From: G965200765 sp965203865
Lineage (GTDB): Bacteria; Pseudomonadota; Gammaproteobacteria; Arenicellales; JAJDZL01
NCBI GenBank assembly: GCA_965203865.1
Contig: OZ241916.1
Location: 744,001-808,000, forward strand
Length of the DNA: 64,000 nt
Direction of reading: 5' to 3'
The notes below the pieces were generated by a model, which ran no database searches, was not told the DNA's origin, and saw only the letters and a list, made by a program, of their open reading frames with translations. The translations under genes and the position numbers were made by a program. This document shows, in pieces, positions 1 to 8,570 of the stretch (position 1 is its first letter; each line of letters starts with the position of its first letter).

Positions 1-486
1 TATCTGAATTTACTGGAGGCTACCTTTTTAATAAGAAGATTGAAGCCGTGGAGTTCGAATATAAGAAAAAGGCAAGTCAAAGCACCAAAGGTATACATTC
101 GAGATTCCGGGCTGGTCAATTGTTTGATAGATGCGACTTCTCGTGACGACCTTCTGCTACACCCGAAAATTGGTGCATCATGGGAAGGATTTTTACTTGA
201 AAGCCTTATCCAGATTCTTGAATTGGAAGAACGGCATTGCTATTTCTGGGCAACGCACAGTGGGGCGGAAATTGATTTTATTGTGTACAAGGGAGGGGTT
301 CTAAGGGGATTTGAAATCAAGCGGACATCTTCACCGAAAACAACTCCTTCCATGCAAAATGCGTTAGATGATTTGAATCTGAAAGAAATTGATGTTATTC
401 ACGCGGGTTCAAGAACATATCCATTAAAGAAGGGGATTCGAGCTGTGGCTGCGAACCGAATTCTGGAAGACATTCAATTGTTCTAG
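1..486 (+). CDS. C-terminal part of an AAA ATPase with DUF4143 domain (5' end outside window)
   Basis: The reading frame is open from the first base, so this is the 3' end of a longer gene. The visible part matches the DUF4143 region that follows the AAA domain in a common prokaryotic ATPase family. Motifs include VYIRDSGLVNCL near the start, then GASWEGFLLE, then a nuclease-like fold signature with EIDFIV and a later GFEIK. Family members are often about 400 residues, so more than half is missing. Role is unknown; such ATPases are frequent in mobile and accessory regions. A TTG at position 40 could be mistaken for a start, but coding clearly continues upstream. The next gene lies convergent on the other strand about 60 bases away. 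Confidence 0.75.
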   Translation, partial: YLNLLEATFLIRRLKPWSSNIRKRQVKAPKVYIRDSGLVNCLIDATSRDDLLLHPKIGASWEGFLLESLIQILELEERHCYFWATHSGAEIDFIVYKGGVLRGFEIKRTSSPKTTPSMQNALDDLNLKEIDVIHAGSRTYPLKKGIRAVAANRILEDIQLF

Positions 487-543
487 GAGTTGACTGTATT
501 AAGCAAATTGCAATTGGCGAATAGTAATCTAAACGCAGGGCAA

Positions 544-1695
544 TTAAATTGAAATTTGCTTCTTCCAATCCTCTAGAGCAATTACCAAGGAATCTGCCAA
601 CCAATTCTCAAAACGGGACTTTGTGCTTTCAAACGGTTCAGCATAGTTGAATTGAAAGTGTTCTGTACAGGCTGGCCTTACTTCAACAGGTTCTGAAATG
701 TCTTCACCAGACAGTAATCGTCTAGTTGTTAAAGCCAAAGCTGCCATGATACCAATGCCATTGTAGCCAAAAGAGTGAATGCTAATGACAATTTCAAAGA
801 CCTCGCTTGTTCTTATTTCAATGCATGCCCATGCATTGTATTGTGTCAGATTTGCACGATAATTGAACTCGTTCGCTATATCAACGACTTGTTTATAAAA
901 CAAATTTTTATGGCTTGAATCGTTAGTTGCAGACGTAAGGCTGCAGTAATATTGCTGTTGGCTCTGTAGTTTCAACAACTTTAATTCTGTGTTTAGATTT
1001 GTGGTAGTGGCATCAAATTGAGTTTTGGCCGCCTCAAATAAAATATCCGCAAAATCATATACATTGCGGATTTCTTCTTTTTTTGAACTGTGATTGTTTT
1101 TCAATATTTCTACTGCTGAAGAAATTATCTTTTCTGTTTGCTTGACAGGCTTGATTTGTTGCTGGAGAGTAAGTGCATTAAGAATTGCATTCACCTGTCG
1201 CTTTGCAAACAAATTTATTAACGGAAGTAAATTCCCGGAGTCAGCAGTTTCAAGTGCCAGAATGTATTCTCGTCTATCCGAATTTCTAAGCACTAATGGA
1301 AATATATGAGCTTTCAAGAAAACCAGAGTTGCCAGTGCCCTTGCAACACGACCATTTCCATCTTGAAACGGATGAATTTGTGTGAAGCGATGATGCAGCC
1401 AGGCAGCACGCACTTCTGGAGCAAAATCTGTTTCCGAATTTCTATACCACTCAATCAAATTATTCATTTCACCCTGAACATGTTCGGGCGGGCAGTAAAA
1501 ATGAAGTGAACCGTCTGGCCTTCTCGGATTATTCGGTTGACTTTTATAGGTTCCTTTTTCTAAATTTACACTGATAATTTTTCCATCGGATGTAAGTGCT
1601 TCAGTATCTTTTTGATGACTAGTAAATTGAGCATGCATTGCCCTTATGTATTGTTCGGTCAAGGGTTGTTCATTTTTGTTCAAATTCAATGCCAA
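544..1695 (-). CDS. Fic-family protein, probably 5'-truncated
   Basis: Fic enzymes usually transfer AMP or another phosphate-linked group from a nucleotide to a target protein. The complete Fic motif HPFQDGNGRVAR is at about residues 108-119, with catalytic His and the phosphate-binding GNGR. The flap-like segment precedes it (KSQPNNPRRPDG). About 160 residues of unassigned C-terminal helical region follow. The open frame starts with TTG and is closed by a stop a few codons upstream. Homologues with a region resembling NEQPLTEQYIRAMHA usually have some 80-100 residues before it, often containing the inhibitory helix, so the N-terminus appears lost. I see no antitoxin gene beside it. It may be inactive, or may start at an internal ATG. 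Confidence 0.7.
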   Translation of the reverse strand: MALNLNKNEQPLTEQYIRAMHAQFTSHQKDTEALTSDGKIISVNLEKGTYKSQPNNPRRPDGSLHFYCPPEHVQGEMNNLIEWYRNSETDFAPEVRAAWLHHRFTQIHPFQDGNGRVARALATLVFLKAHIFPLVLRNSDRREYILALETADSGNLLPLINLFAKRQVNAILNALTLQQQIKPVKQTEKIISSAVEILKNNHSSKKEEIRNVYDFADILFEAAKTQFDATTTNLNTELKLLKLQSQQQYYCSLTSATNDSSHKNLFYKQVVDIANEFNYRANLTQYNAWACIEIRTSEVFEIVISIHSFGYNGIGIMAALALTTRRLLSGEDISEPVEVRPACTEHFQFNYAEPFESTKSRFENWLADSLVIALEDWKKQISI

Positions 1696-1915
1696 TCTAT
1701 TTAGTAGTAATCACTAACAAATAGTCATATTTAATTCGTATTTGTGGGGGTGAAAATAAGTGCCTGTCTTCAAAAGGAGAGACTTGAAGGTGAAAAATTT
1801 ACTTTGATATTGTATTTCTTGCTCTACACTAAAACCAATTTTATGTCTTGCTGTCTAATTTTTATGCATATTTCTGTGAACGGGTTGACCATCATTCTTA
1901 ATTGAGATAGAAAGT

Positions 1916-3650
1916 CTAAGATTGACGGTGTTCAATTAAAGATGCCTTGCCAATAATTGTAATAAATTTTACCCATAATTCGTATCCGTTGGGGTCGCGC
2001 AGTAGAATTTCTCTGTTAAACGCAATACGGACAGGTTGTTCCATTCCTTGGCTAATTTCAATATTGGGAGCGATTAATGAAGTTTTTCCAAGTTTGTCGA
2101 TTGAAGGATTCAATCTTCCATTCAACCCGGGTAGAAAACCGATTTGGTCGGTAAATATTTTCGAGCCACCGTTCGGTAGTTCCTGCATGTTTATTGTAAG
2201 CGGTCTTTCAGCGGGCACCCATTCATATTCAACGAAGGCGGCATAACCTTTTTTGCAGCAAATACTGTCATGGGCAGGTGAGTGGAGTGCAGCTCCACAT
2301 TTACCACGCCATTTTCATCGGTACTTGCTTGCTGCCAGGTATAGTTGGGATATAGCAAGAGTAAATCAACAGACTTCAAAGGAATGCCAGAACTGTACGC
2401 AGTGACAATCACATTCCCTGCACTTTGTTCTGAAGAAGCAGCGGGAATAACAAGCAAAACTTCCGATTCGTCGATGACTCGAAATTCTGGCAGCTTGCCA
2501 CAGAGTTGTCTGGTTTCATCTTCAATAATTGGAACTCCGTCGCCGCGCCTTTCAACCAGAAATCTTCTGCCCTCCGACCCTTGAATCTCTCCCACAGGAA
2601 TTGTTCCAAATACTGAAGTCAGCGCTTCGTTTCGGGTGGCTTGACTTACCGACATGTTTTCAACAGTCAAGCCATTCGGTAATGAACCCGGGGACTGAAT
2701 TTCCAGTCGGTTTGAAAACATGGAAACACGGATTCTGCGACTTTTGATGGAATAGTCCCGATGTACAACTGCGTTTACAATTGCTTCAAATATGGCTTTG
2801 GTGCTGTACTGCGGCAAGTTGGTTCGTGCAGGGTCTTTTCGCGCACCTACACGCATGTTTCGTACTACAAATGCAACAGCATCAGCAACCTGACGATTTA
2901 ATGGACCTGTAATATTCTTTGAATCGATTTGTCCCGAAGCACGATTTGCACCTTCATAAAACGTTGCGGTAATAGTGGCATTGGGTAACCACTGTTCCGG
3001 ATGCTGTGAACACAGCAATATTCCCGCAACAGTCGGGCGAAATTGGTTAGCCTCGTCCAAGCTCAACAAGCCTGCTTTTCTAAGCGAAAGTTGAGCGTTA
3101 GCCAAGCCTTTGGCACTCAACAGAGGCTCCCACAATGTTTCATCCAATATACCAAAACTGGCATCTGAAACAATTTGCTTGTCAAACCATAAGAAACGGG
3201 ATTGTGCACGCTGTTGTGCGAGACGCAGTATCTGGTCACTCTTTAGTTTTCGTTTTGTACTGCCGAATCGGCGATAGATACCCCCGGGCTTTGATGAACG
3301 GCATATCCTGAATGCACAATTACAGCTAGAATTTTTTTGTCATCAATCTGTTGCAGGCTCGTCGTAAAATCAATTTCTGGTGTGATTTTGTCATAGCAAA
3401 TGTTCGCTATCAACTTTTCCAATTTGGTCAGTTGTTCTCTGGTAATATCCTGTACATTGCCTGAATCTGTAACTCCAAACAAAACCACACTGCCACTAGC
3501 ATTGGCGTAGGAGGCGAGTTCATCCGCAATAGCATCAACTTTTGGTTGGACTGGTCGGTCACCGCGAAATTTAATCTGCTTAAATTCCCAGTTGCTATCT
3601 TCGCCCAGTTGCAACTGAAATTCGATTTCAGTCTTTTCTAATTTGACCAT
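1916..3650 (-). pseudogene. AlbA_2/HATPase transcriptional-regulator-like protein, split by two frameshifts
   Basis: Three frames on the minus strand join into one protein of the AlbA_2 (Schlafen-AlbA/divergent AAA-4) family, often annotated as ATP-binding or RecG-like. The first piece (3650 to about 3285) carries the AlbA_2 start, including NWEFKQ and ANASGSVVLFGV. The second (about 3285 to 2255) includes AIFEAIVNAVVHRDYS, the N-box-like ATP-binding helix of the HATPase_c_4 domain. The third (about 2250 to 1916) is the C-terminus. Translation between 3285 and 3147 in the shifted frame gives YRRFGSTKRKLKSDQ, typical of the family. Both frame breaks fall in homopolymers, a run of five G (sense) near 3284 and six A near 2254, each repaired by one added base. 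True decay and assembly error are both possible. Confidence 0.75.
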
Positions 3651-3777
3651 TGTTTCGCGATAACAGATTGAAGAGCAGATTCAATCTTTGGTACCACAGT
3701 AGGTTTGCAGTTGTACATTTTTGAAATTGAATTGGCTATTGCAAGTTCTACCAACAGCCCGCCTTTGCCGATTTTTC
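3638..3777 (-). other. short open frame, possible gene remnant, overlapping the AlbA_2 start
   Basis: In the frame shifted from both neighbours, minus-strand translation gives a protein-like tail with LLVELAIANSISKMYN, ending WSN-stop. Its stop (TAG at 3640-3638) overlaps the ATG of the AlbA_2 gene, as in translationally coupled genes, while its 5' part overlaps the end of the TPR gene. There is no convincing start. It may be the truncated 3' end of a gene that once preceded the AlbA_2 gene, or chance. Confidence 0.2.
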
Positions 3778-5151
3778 CAGCAATTTTTCTACTTTTCTTC
3801 TTGCTCGTTCTGCTTCATCACGACACTGCAAGGCATCCATGACACGCGCTGTGTTTAGCCAAGTCTGAGGGCTTGTTGATTTTCGTGCCGAACGCTCAGC
3901 GAGAAATCCCCGCGCATAGTTTAATTGATTTGCACGAATTGCTGACTCAATCATGGTTTGATTAATGATGTCGCGCTGGGCATGACTTCCGCCAAACTGA
4001 TTTGCGATGTATCTGATGTCGTACAAAAATTCTGCTGCTTCCGCGTAGTTGCCTGACCCGAAAGCTCGCAAGGCACGTCCAACCGGCAAGCCAACATTTC
4101 GAATCATCTTGCCAGAATCATTTTCCTTTGACGCAGTGTTTTCCATCATTTCCAGCATCTTGTCGGCTAGCTCGTGCTGTTCGTTTGCAATGAATGCCAT
4201 CATGGCATGTACATCGTTAAAGCAGTAGTAGCCGCCCCACGCAATCGCCTCTTCCCATTTGGCAGCAAGAGTTTTCCATCGATTTCCCGTATCGATATTC
4301 ATCAAGTGCAATCGCCACAATAGTGCGCTGGCATCCAGCATCTCCAATGCAACCGTACCGTCTGCAATTGATGTGTCGTAAATTTCAAGCACTTTGTCAA
4401 TCTGTTGCAAGTCTAGATAGTAAAGCGCCAGGTGCCACCAGTTATGTACCGCAAATCCGTTGTCGGGGGACCAGTCGTTTACTCGCGATTCATACCAGTC
4501 TATGCCTTCGTTTTGACGACCCTCCATTTCCAGAACATGTCCAATGGCATGTATCCCCCACACATCTTTGGGATTTAATTCAACCGCTTTGCGTCCAGTA
4601 TCTTCCGCCTTTGAATATTCGTTGCACTCTTCCAGTCCAAAGGAATACATGCCCAAAGCATACCCGTACTCCGGGGAATCTTCTGAGTAGTGGGGTAAAA
4701 CACGGGCAACCCGGTCGCGAAGATTTTGCGAATCGCCGCGATAAAAGTCGAACAAGTGCGCCACTTGCAATGCCATCACGTCGCGAGGATAGGCGACCAA
4801 TGCAGATTCAAGTTTCGCAGTTGCAAGGTCGAATTGGCCATTCAGCCAATCGCTGGCAGCTGAAACATGTCGTTGTTCCCGGTCATTCGCTTTGTCCGCG
4901 AGCGAATTCAAGGCATCGACAGATTCACGTACATGGTCGCAAAATGCACCGTCTGCCATAACTCCGCCTGCGTGTGCCCGCAGACAGTGAGCAAGAATAA
5001 AATCCGGGTCTTCCTGAAGAGCTTCTTCGACCGTTTCCACCGGGTCTCCGGTGTACGAAAGCATTTGTGATAATGCAGTTTCGAACTTGTCAAGTGCTGT
5101 CTGACTGGCGACTGTAGTCGCTAGTCCTCTGTTGTCGTTTATCTGGTTCAT
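3748..5151 (-). CDS. TTC38-like tetratricopeptide repeat protein
   Basis: A 467-residue soluble protein without signal peptide or membrane segment. It resembles the tetratricopeptide repeat protein 38 family, which is found in bacteria and animals and has a similar length. The clearest shared block is around HAIGHVLEMEGRQNEG followed by the Trp/His-rich HNWWHLALYYLD, a hallmark of this family. The rest is helical repeat sequence, consistent with TPR packing. No enzyme function is established for the family. It is transcribed in the same direction as the flavoprotein upstream (gap 148 bases), so co-expression is possible, but I see no metabolic link. The start ATG is the first in-frame Met. 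Confidence 0.75.
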   Translation of the reverse strand: MNQINDNRGLATTVASQTALDKFETALSQMLSYTGDPVETVEEALQEDPDFILAHCLRAHAGGVMADGAFCDHVRESVDALNSLADKANDREQRHVSAASDWLNGQFDLATAKLESALVAYPRDVMALQVAHLFDFYRGDSQNLRDRVARVLPHYSEDSPEYGYALGMYSFGLEECNEYSKAEDTGRKAVELNPKDVWGIHAIGHVLEMEGRQNEGIDWYESRVNDWSPDNGFAVHNWWHLALYYLDLQQIDKVLEIYDTSIADGTVALEMLDASALLWRLHLMNIDTGNRWKTLAAKWEEAIAWGGYYCFNDVHAMMAFIANEQHELADKMLEMMENTASKENDSGKMIRNVGLPVGRALRAFGSGNYAEAAEFLYDIRYIANQFGGSHAQRDIINQTMIESAIRANQLNYARGFLAERSARKSTSPQTWLNTARVMDALQCRDEAERARRKVEKLLEKSAKAGCW

Positions 5152-5299
5152 TTGATGTCCATCCTTTATTTTTCGTTGTTTTGAAACAGGGTGAAGTTGG
5201 CAGTGTGGCAGTCACGCAAACATAGCATACTAATTTTGCATTTTTGCAAGATTATTTCAAATTTTTGCGATAGCGGTATTTCATGAAAGGCTGTACCCG

Positions 5300-6445
5300 T
5301 TATCGCCCCGATGGTGAATCTCCCGCACTCAGTTTCAGTCGGGAGTTGAGCTGAAATCTCTCAGCTGTTCCGAATTCTCCAAGTCCAACCCCGGCAACAA
5401 ATTCACCAAGTACAGGACCATGCTTGAAGAGATGCCCGGAGCATCCGCCAACAATCAAGACGTTTTTGTGAACCGGATGAAAGTCAATGATGAAATGCGT
5501 ATCTGGTGTCATCGCGATTTGGCAGGATTTCTGGTCAACCGCTTTCTGGCCAGCCAATTTGGGGAAGCGGTTCTGCAAGTACTGTCTTGTACGCAAGAAA
5601 GTGGCTTCGTCGACAATACGGGGGTCGTTGTCCAGATCTATGATAGTTTCAGTCCATGCAATCGCCGCCTTGACCCCGCTGCCGTCAACCGATGGCGCGC
5701 CGTAAGCACTGTATCCGTGGTCAATCCAGGCCGGCATGTTTTCCGCGTCAAAGGATGAATCGGAATCCGGTGTGGAAGTGTAGATAATGTTTTGACGCAC
5801 AATATGCAGTATCGGCGCCACCGTGCGGGGGAACAAGTATGCGAGCCATGGACCGGCCGTGGCTACAATCAGGTCGGCTTCTAGCGGCCTGCCATTGAGT
5901 ATGAGTTGTTCGCTTTCGTCAGTGTAAACACGTCCTCGGAGTAGAGTTCCACCTTCTCTTTCAAACAGGTTTACGGTTTCAACAACCGCCCGGTGCGCCA
6001 TGACAGCACCGGATTCGGGTTCGTAGATTCCGTAGGCGATATTCCTGAAGTCGAACTGCGGAAATCGAATCGAAAGTTCTTCCGGGTCGAACTTGAAGTA
6101 AGGAATGCTCAGTTCATCGAAAACGGGCATTGTCGCGTCTTCCCACGAAGCTTCGCCTTCGGTAGCCAGAACCAATGCGCCGCACTCGACAAATAGCTTG
6201 CTGCCGGTTTCTTCCTGAAGTTCCATCCATCGCAACCGTGCTTCTCGTGCCCATGATGTGTACATTTTGTCGGCACCATGAATCATTCTGAATACTCTCG
6301 TATAGTCTGATGAAGATGCCCTTGGATGACCCGGCGCCCATCGGTCAATCAGGGTAACCCGATTGCCTTTCCGAAGTAGAGTCAATGCACTCATTGCACC
6401 GGCCACACCGGCTCCAACGACTGCAATTTCACTTTTGTTATTCAT
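5300..6445 (-). CDS. FAD-dependent amine oxidase of the monomeric sarcosine oxidase / DAO family
   Basis: This flavoprotein should oxidise a secondary or N-alkylated amino acid to an imine, which hydrolyses to aldehyde plus amine. The N-terminal dinucleotide motif GAGVAG is at residues 11-16. The block SSSDYTRVFR resembles the GSSHG-R-RI region of MSOX/PIPOX/SolA. The C-terminal block DQKSCQIAMTPDTHFIID contains a Cys (about residue 308) where MSOX and SolA attach FAD covalently, followed by the typical GGCSGHLFKHGP. Length (381) fits the family. It is divergent from the glutamine-synthetase-like gene across 104 bases holding a palindromic operator, so it probably belongs to the microcompartment regulon. 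It could supply the oxidation that MgdABCD performs in the N-methylglutamate pathway; that is inference. Confidence 0.8.
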   Translation of the reverse strand: MNNKSEIAVVGAGVAGAMSALTLLRKGNRVTLIDRWAPGHPRASSSDYTRVFRMIHGADKMYTSWAREARLRWMELQEETGSKLFVECGALVLATEGEASWEDATMPVFDELSIPYFKFDPEELSIRFPQFDFRNIAYGIYEPESGAVMAHRAVVETVNLFEREGGTLLRGRVYTDESEQLILNGRPLEADLIVATAGPWLAYLFPRTVAPILHIVRQNIIYTSTPDSDSSFDAENMPAWIDHGYSAYGAPSVDGSGVKAAIAWTETIIDLDNDPRIVDEATFLRTRQYLQNRFPKLAGQKAVDQKSCQIAMTPDTHFIIDFHPVHKNVLIVGGCSGHLFKHGPVLGEFVAGVGLGEFGTAERFQLNSRLKLSAGDSPSGR

Positions 6446-6463
6446 ATTTGTTGCAATAAAGGT

Positions 6464-6521
6464 AAATTTGTTGTATTAGTTTAGCGTATACAGTATACAG
6501 TGTGTTGTATTCAACAAATTT
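6464..6521. promoter_or_regulatory. nested palindromic operator in the divergent promoter of the microcompartment locus
   Basis: Perfect 10-base inverted arms AAATTTGTTG (6464-6473) and CAACAAATTT (6512-6521) flank a second dyad, GTATACAGTATAC (6486-6498). The two dyads share the same centre to within one base. GTATAC-type half sites are common for GntR-family regulators of the FCD class, and such a regulator is encoded at 18239-18928. The site lies between the divergent flavoprotein (start 6445) and glutamine-synthetase-like gene (start 6550), so it could control both. The assignment to that regulator is inference. Confidence 0.6.
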
Positions 6522-6549
6522 ATAACCTGACTATTGCATATATATTGTC

Positions 6550-7857
6550 ATGAACAACGAAAAGAAAATCCAATTCGAGACACTTCCTGAAGGTGTCCAT
6601 ACAGTTGCGATGGGCATGGGAGACATCAATGGAATTATGCGCGGCAAGCGAATTCCGGCAAGGAACTGGCCAACGATTTGCAAGAATGGAAATGCCATGT
6701 CGCTTGCACTTGTAGCTTTGGATATGACCAGCGAAGTTTGGGACACTCCCTATGTCAACTTCGAAAACGGCTATCCCGACATGCACATGTACCCGTTGAC
6801 TCAGCCAGTTGAAACTCCGTGGGAACCTGGTGTTGCAATGTGCATGGGCTATGTCAAGGGCATGGACCATAAGCCGGTACCGATTGACCCTAGAGGCGCA
6901 CTGCTCAATCAGATTGACAGAGCAAAGTCTATGGGATTGACAATGGTCATAGGCGCTGAACTGGAATTTTACTTGCTGGACCCGGAAACCTTGAGGCCCA
7001 GGGACAGCGGCATTCAGGTTTACAGTCTGACTCGCGCAGCGGAGCTTGAACACGTAATTGGCCCGATTCGCCGAGGCTTGGACGAAGTGGGAATTCCAAT
7101 TGAACAGTCGAATCCCGAATACGCGGCCGGACAAATTGAAATCAATATGAGATACGACGACGCGCTTACTGTTGCTGACCGGGTGATCATGTTTCGGGAA
7201 ATAGTACATAACATCGCCAGAGAGCACGGCTATCTGGCAACATTCATGTCCAAGCCGTTTATTGAAGAATCGGGCAGTGGTTTTCATACGCACCATTCTG
7301 TCTGGAAAGACGGTGTGAATCAGTTTTCGGACAACGGCAAGCTGTCAGCCTACGGAAAATCATATATGGCGGGAATACAAAAGCGCATTGCAGAGTCAAC
7401 ACTGGTAGTTGCGACGACCCCGAATTCCTACCGTCGTCGGCAACCCTACAGTTTTTGCCCTGTAAACAATACATGGGGCATTGACAACAGAACCGTTGCA
7501 TTGCGAATCATTGAAGGGGCCGACAGTGCAGTTCGCGTTGAAAAGCGGGATGCCTCAGCCGACTGCAACCCGTACTACCTGTTTGCAACTGAGATTGCCG
7601 CGGGCTTGGACGGTGTGGAGCAGGGACTTGAACCAACACCGATTACCGAAGCAGATGCGTATGCAGTAGAAGATGCCGAACCCTTGCCCCTGGATATACG
7701 AGATGCAATCAAGCTGGCCAGGGAGTCAGACTGGTTGAAGTCTGTATTGGGTGAAGACCGACTGGAGATCCTGACACAGCAGGCAGAAAGGGAAGTGGAT
7801 TTTATGGCGGCGCAGATTACGCAGGTTGAAATTGACCGATACCTGAGGAACTTCTAG
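6550..7857 (+). CDS. glutamine synthetase-like gamma-glutamyl-amine/amide ligase (GlnT/GmaS/PuuA-type)
   Basis: A glutamine-synthetase fold enzyme that should activate the gamma-carboxyl of glutamate with ATP and join it to ammonia or an amine. Catalytic-domain landmarks are GAELEF (135-140), the glutamate/metal block NPEYAAGQIEIN (about 188-199), GSGFHTHHS (242-250), NSYRR (292-296), GIDNRT (310-315) and EKRDASADCNPY (331-342). At 435 residues and without a GlnA-type adenylylation region, it fits the amine-using subfamilies rather than housekeeping GlnA. It overlaps the EutN shell gene by one base, so it is translationally linked to the microcompartment genes. With GlxBCD-like genes downstream, gamma-glutamylmethylamide synthetase-type chemistry on an unknown amine is the best guess. 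No strong ribosome-binding site precedes the ATG. Confidence 0.85.
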   Translation: MNNEKKIQFETLPEGVHTVAMGMGDINGIMRGKRIPARNWPTICKNGNAMSLALVALDMTSEVWDTPYVNFENGYPDMHMYPLTQPVETPWEPGVAMCMGYVKGMDHKPVPIDPRGALLNQIDRAKSMGLTMVIGAELEFYLLDPETLRPRDSGIQVYSLTRAAELEHVIGPIRRGLDEVGIPIEQSNPEYAAGQIEINMRYDDALTVADRVIMFREIVHNIAREHGYLATFMSKPFIEESGSGFHTHHSVWKDGVNQFSDNGKLSAYGKSYMAGIQKRIAESTLVVATTPNSYRRRQPYSFCPVNNTWGIDNRTVALRIIEGADSAVRVEKRDASADCNPYYLFATEIAAGLDGVEQGLEPTPITEADAYAVEDAEPLPLDIRDAIKLARESDWLKSVLGEDRLEILTQQAEREVDFMAAQITQVEIDRYLRNF

Positions 7858-8138
7858 TGCGAATAGGGCGTGTTGTCGGCACTGTAACAGCCAGCGTTAA
7901 AGAACCGAGGCTTGCCTCGCACAAGATGCTTGTCGTCGATATTGAAGACGGGGGAGGAAAGGTTATTGAATCTTCAGTGGTTGCAGTTGACACAGTCGGA
8001 GCCGGTATTGGCGAGTCAGTGCTGGTTGTTACTGGTTCAGCGGCGCGGCTTCCGTCGCCGGTTGCCGGAATCTCGGTTGATGCAGCAATCATTGCGATTA
8101 TTGATGAAATTTCTATTCAGAGAAAGAAACGAAACTAG
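7857..8138 (+). CDS. EutN/CcmL-family microcompartment vertex protein (BMC-P)
   Basis: This 93-residue protein matches the pentameric vertex family that caps the corners of bacterial microcompartments. Family features are the start MRIGRVVGTVTA, the central KMLVVDI, the block AVDTVGAGIGESVLVV and the C-terminal SVDAAIIAIIDEI. The start is GTG at 7857, overlapping the TAG of the preceding gene by one base. That coupling places the glutamate-ligase gene and the shell in one transcript. It is the only BMC-P in the window. It has no signal peptide and should act in the cytoplasm. Confidence 0.93.
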   Translation: MRIGRVVGTVTASVKEPRLASHKMLVVDIEDGGGKVIESSVVAVDTVGAGIGESVLVVTGSAARLPSPVAGISVDAAIIAIIDEISIQRKKRN

Positions 8139-8173
8139 CAAAATACATTTAACAACATTTTCAGGAGTAAATT

Positions 8174-8470
8174 ATGGCAGCAAATGATACGGGTCAAACT
8201 GCACTTGGAATGATCGAAACCAGGGGCATTGTAGCTTCCATTGAAGCAGCTGATGCAATGGTAAAGGCAGCGAATGTTACTTTAATCGGACAAACCAAGG
8301 TTGGCGGCGGACTTGTTTCCGTTCTGATCCGCGGAGAAGTCGGAGCGGTCAAGGCAGCAACAGACGCTGGTGCCAGTGCAGCAAACAAAGTCGGGGAGGT
8401 AGTATCAGTACATCTGATTCCGCGGCCTCACGATGAAGTAGAAACCTTGTTGGCCAATATTTCCGGCTAA
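8174..8470 (+). CDS. hexameric microcompartment shell protein (BMC-H, PduA/CcmK-like)
   Basis: A single BMC domain of 98 residues, the usual size for hexameric shell tiles. Landmarks are ALGMIETRGIVASIEAADAM at the start, KVGGGLVSVLIRGEVGAV in the middle and the pore-to-C-terminal stretch ending VHLIPRPHDEVE. These are the main facets of the shell and control metabolite entry through the central pore. The start ATG has the ribosome-binding sequence CAGGAG about 8 bases upstream. It is the only BMC-H gene in the window, so the shell is minimal: one H, one T and one P type. A strong hairpin follows the gene at 8539-8564. Confidence 0.95.
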   Translation: MAANDTGQTALGMIETRGIVASIEAADAMVKAANVTLIGQTKVGGGLVSVLIRGEVGAVKAATDAGASAANKVGEVVSVHLIPRPHDEVETLLANISG

Positions 8471-8538
8471 TCACTTGTCTTGACAGTCTTTGCCAGAATA
8501 AACGGTAGCACAATGCTGCCAAGGCTAGCTTTGCGGAA

Positions 8539-8567
8539 CTTGCCTTGCTGTAACGCAAGGCAAGGAG
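8539..8567 (+). promoter_or_regulatory. 10-bp hairpin whose 3' arm covers the ribosome-binding site of the next gene
   Basis: CTTGCCTTGC (8539-8548) and GCAAGGCAAG (8555-8564) are perfect inverted arms with a six-base loop. The AGGAG ribosome-binding sequence (8563-8567) for the dehydrogenase at 8571 overlaps the 3' arm. In RNA this should reduce translation of the enzyme relative to the shell protein, and may protect the shell mRNA 3' end. A smaller potential hairpin (GGTAGC/GCTGCC) lies just before it. There is no T-tract, so it is not a typical terminator. Confidence 0.6.
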
Positions 8568-8570
8568 TGC

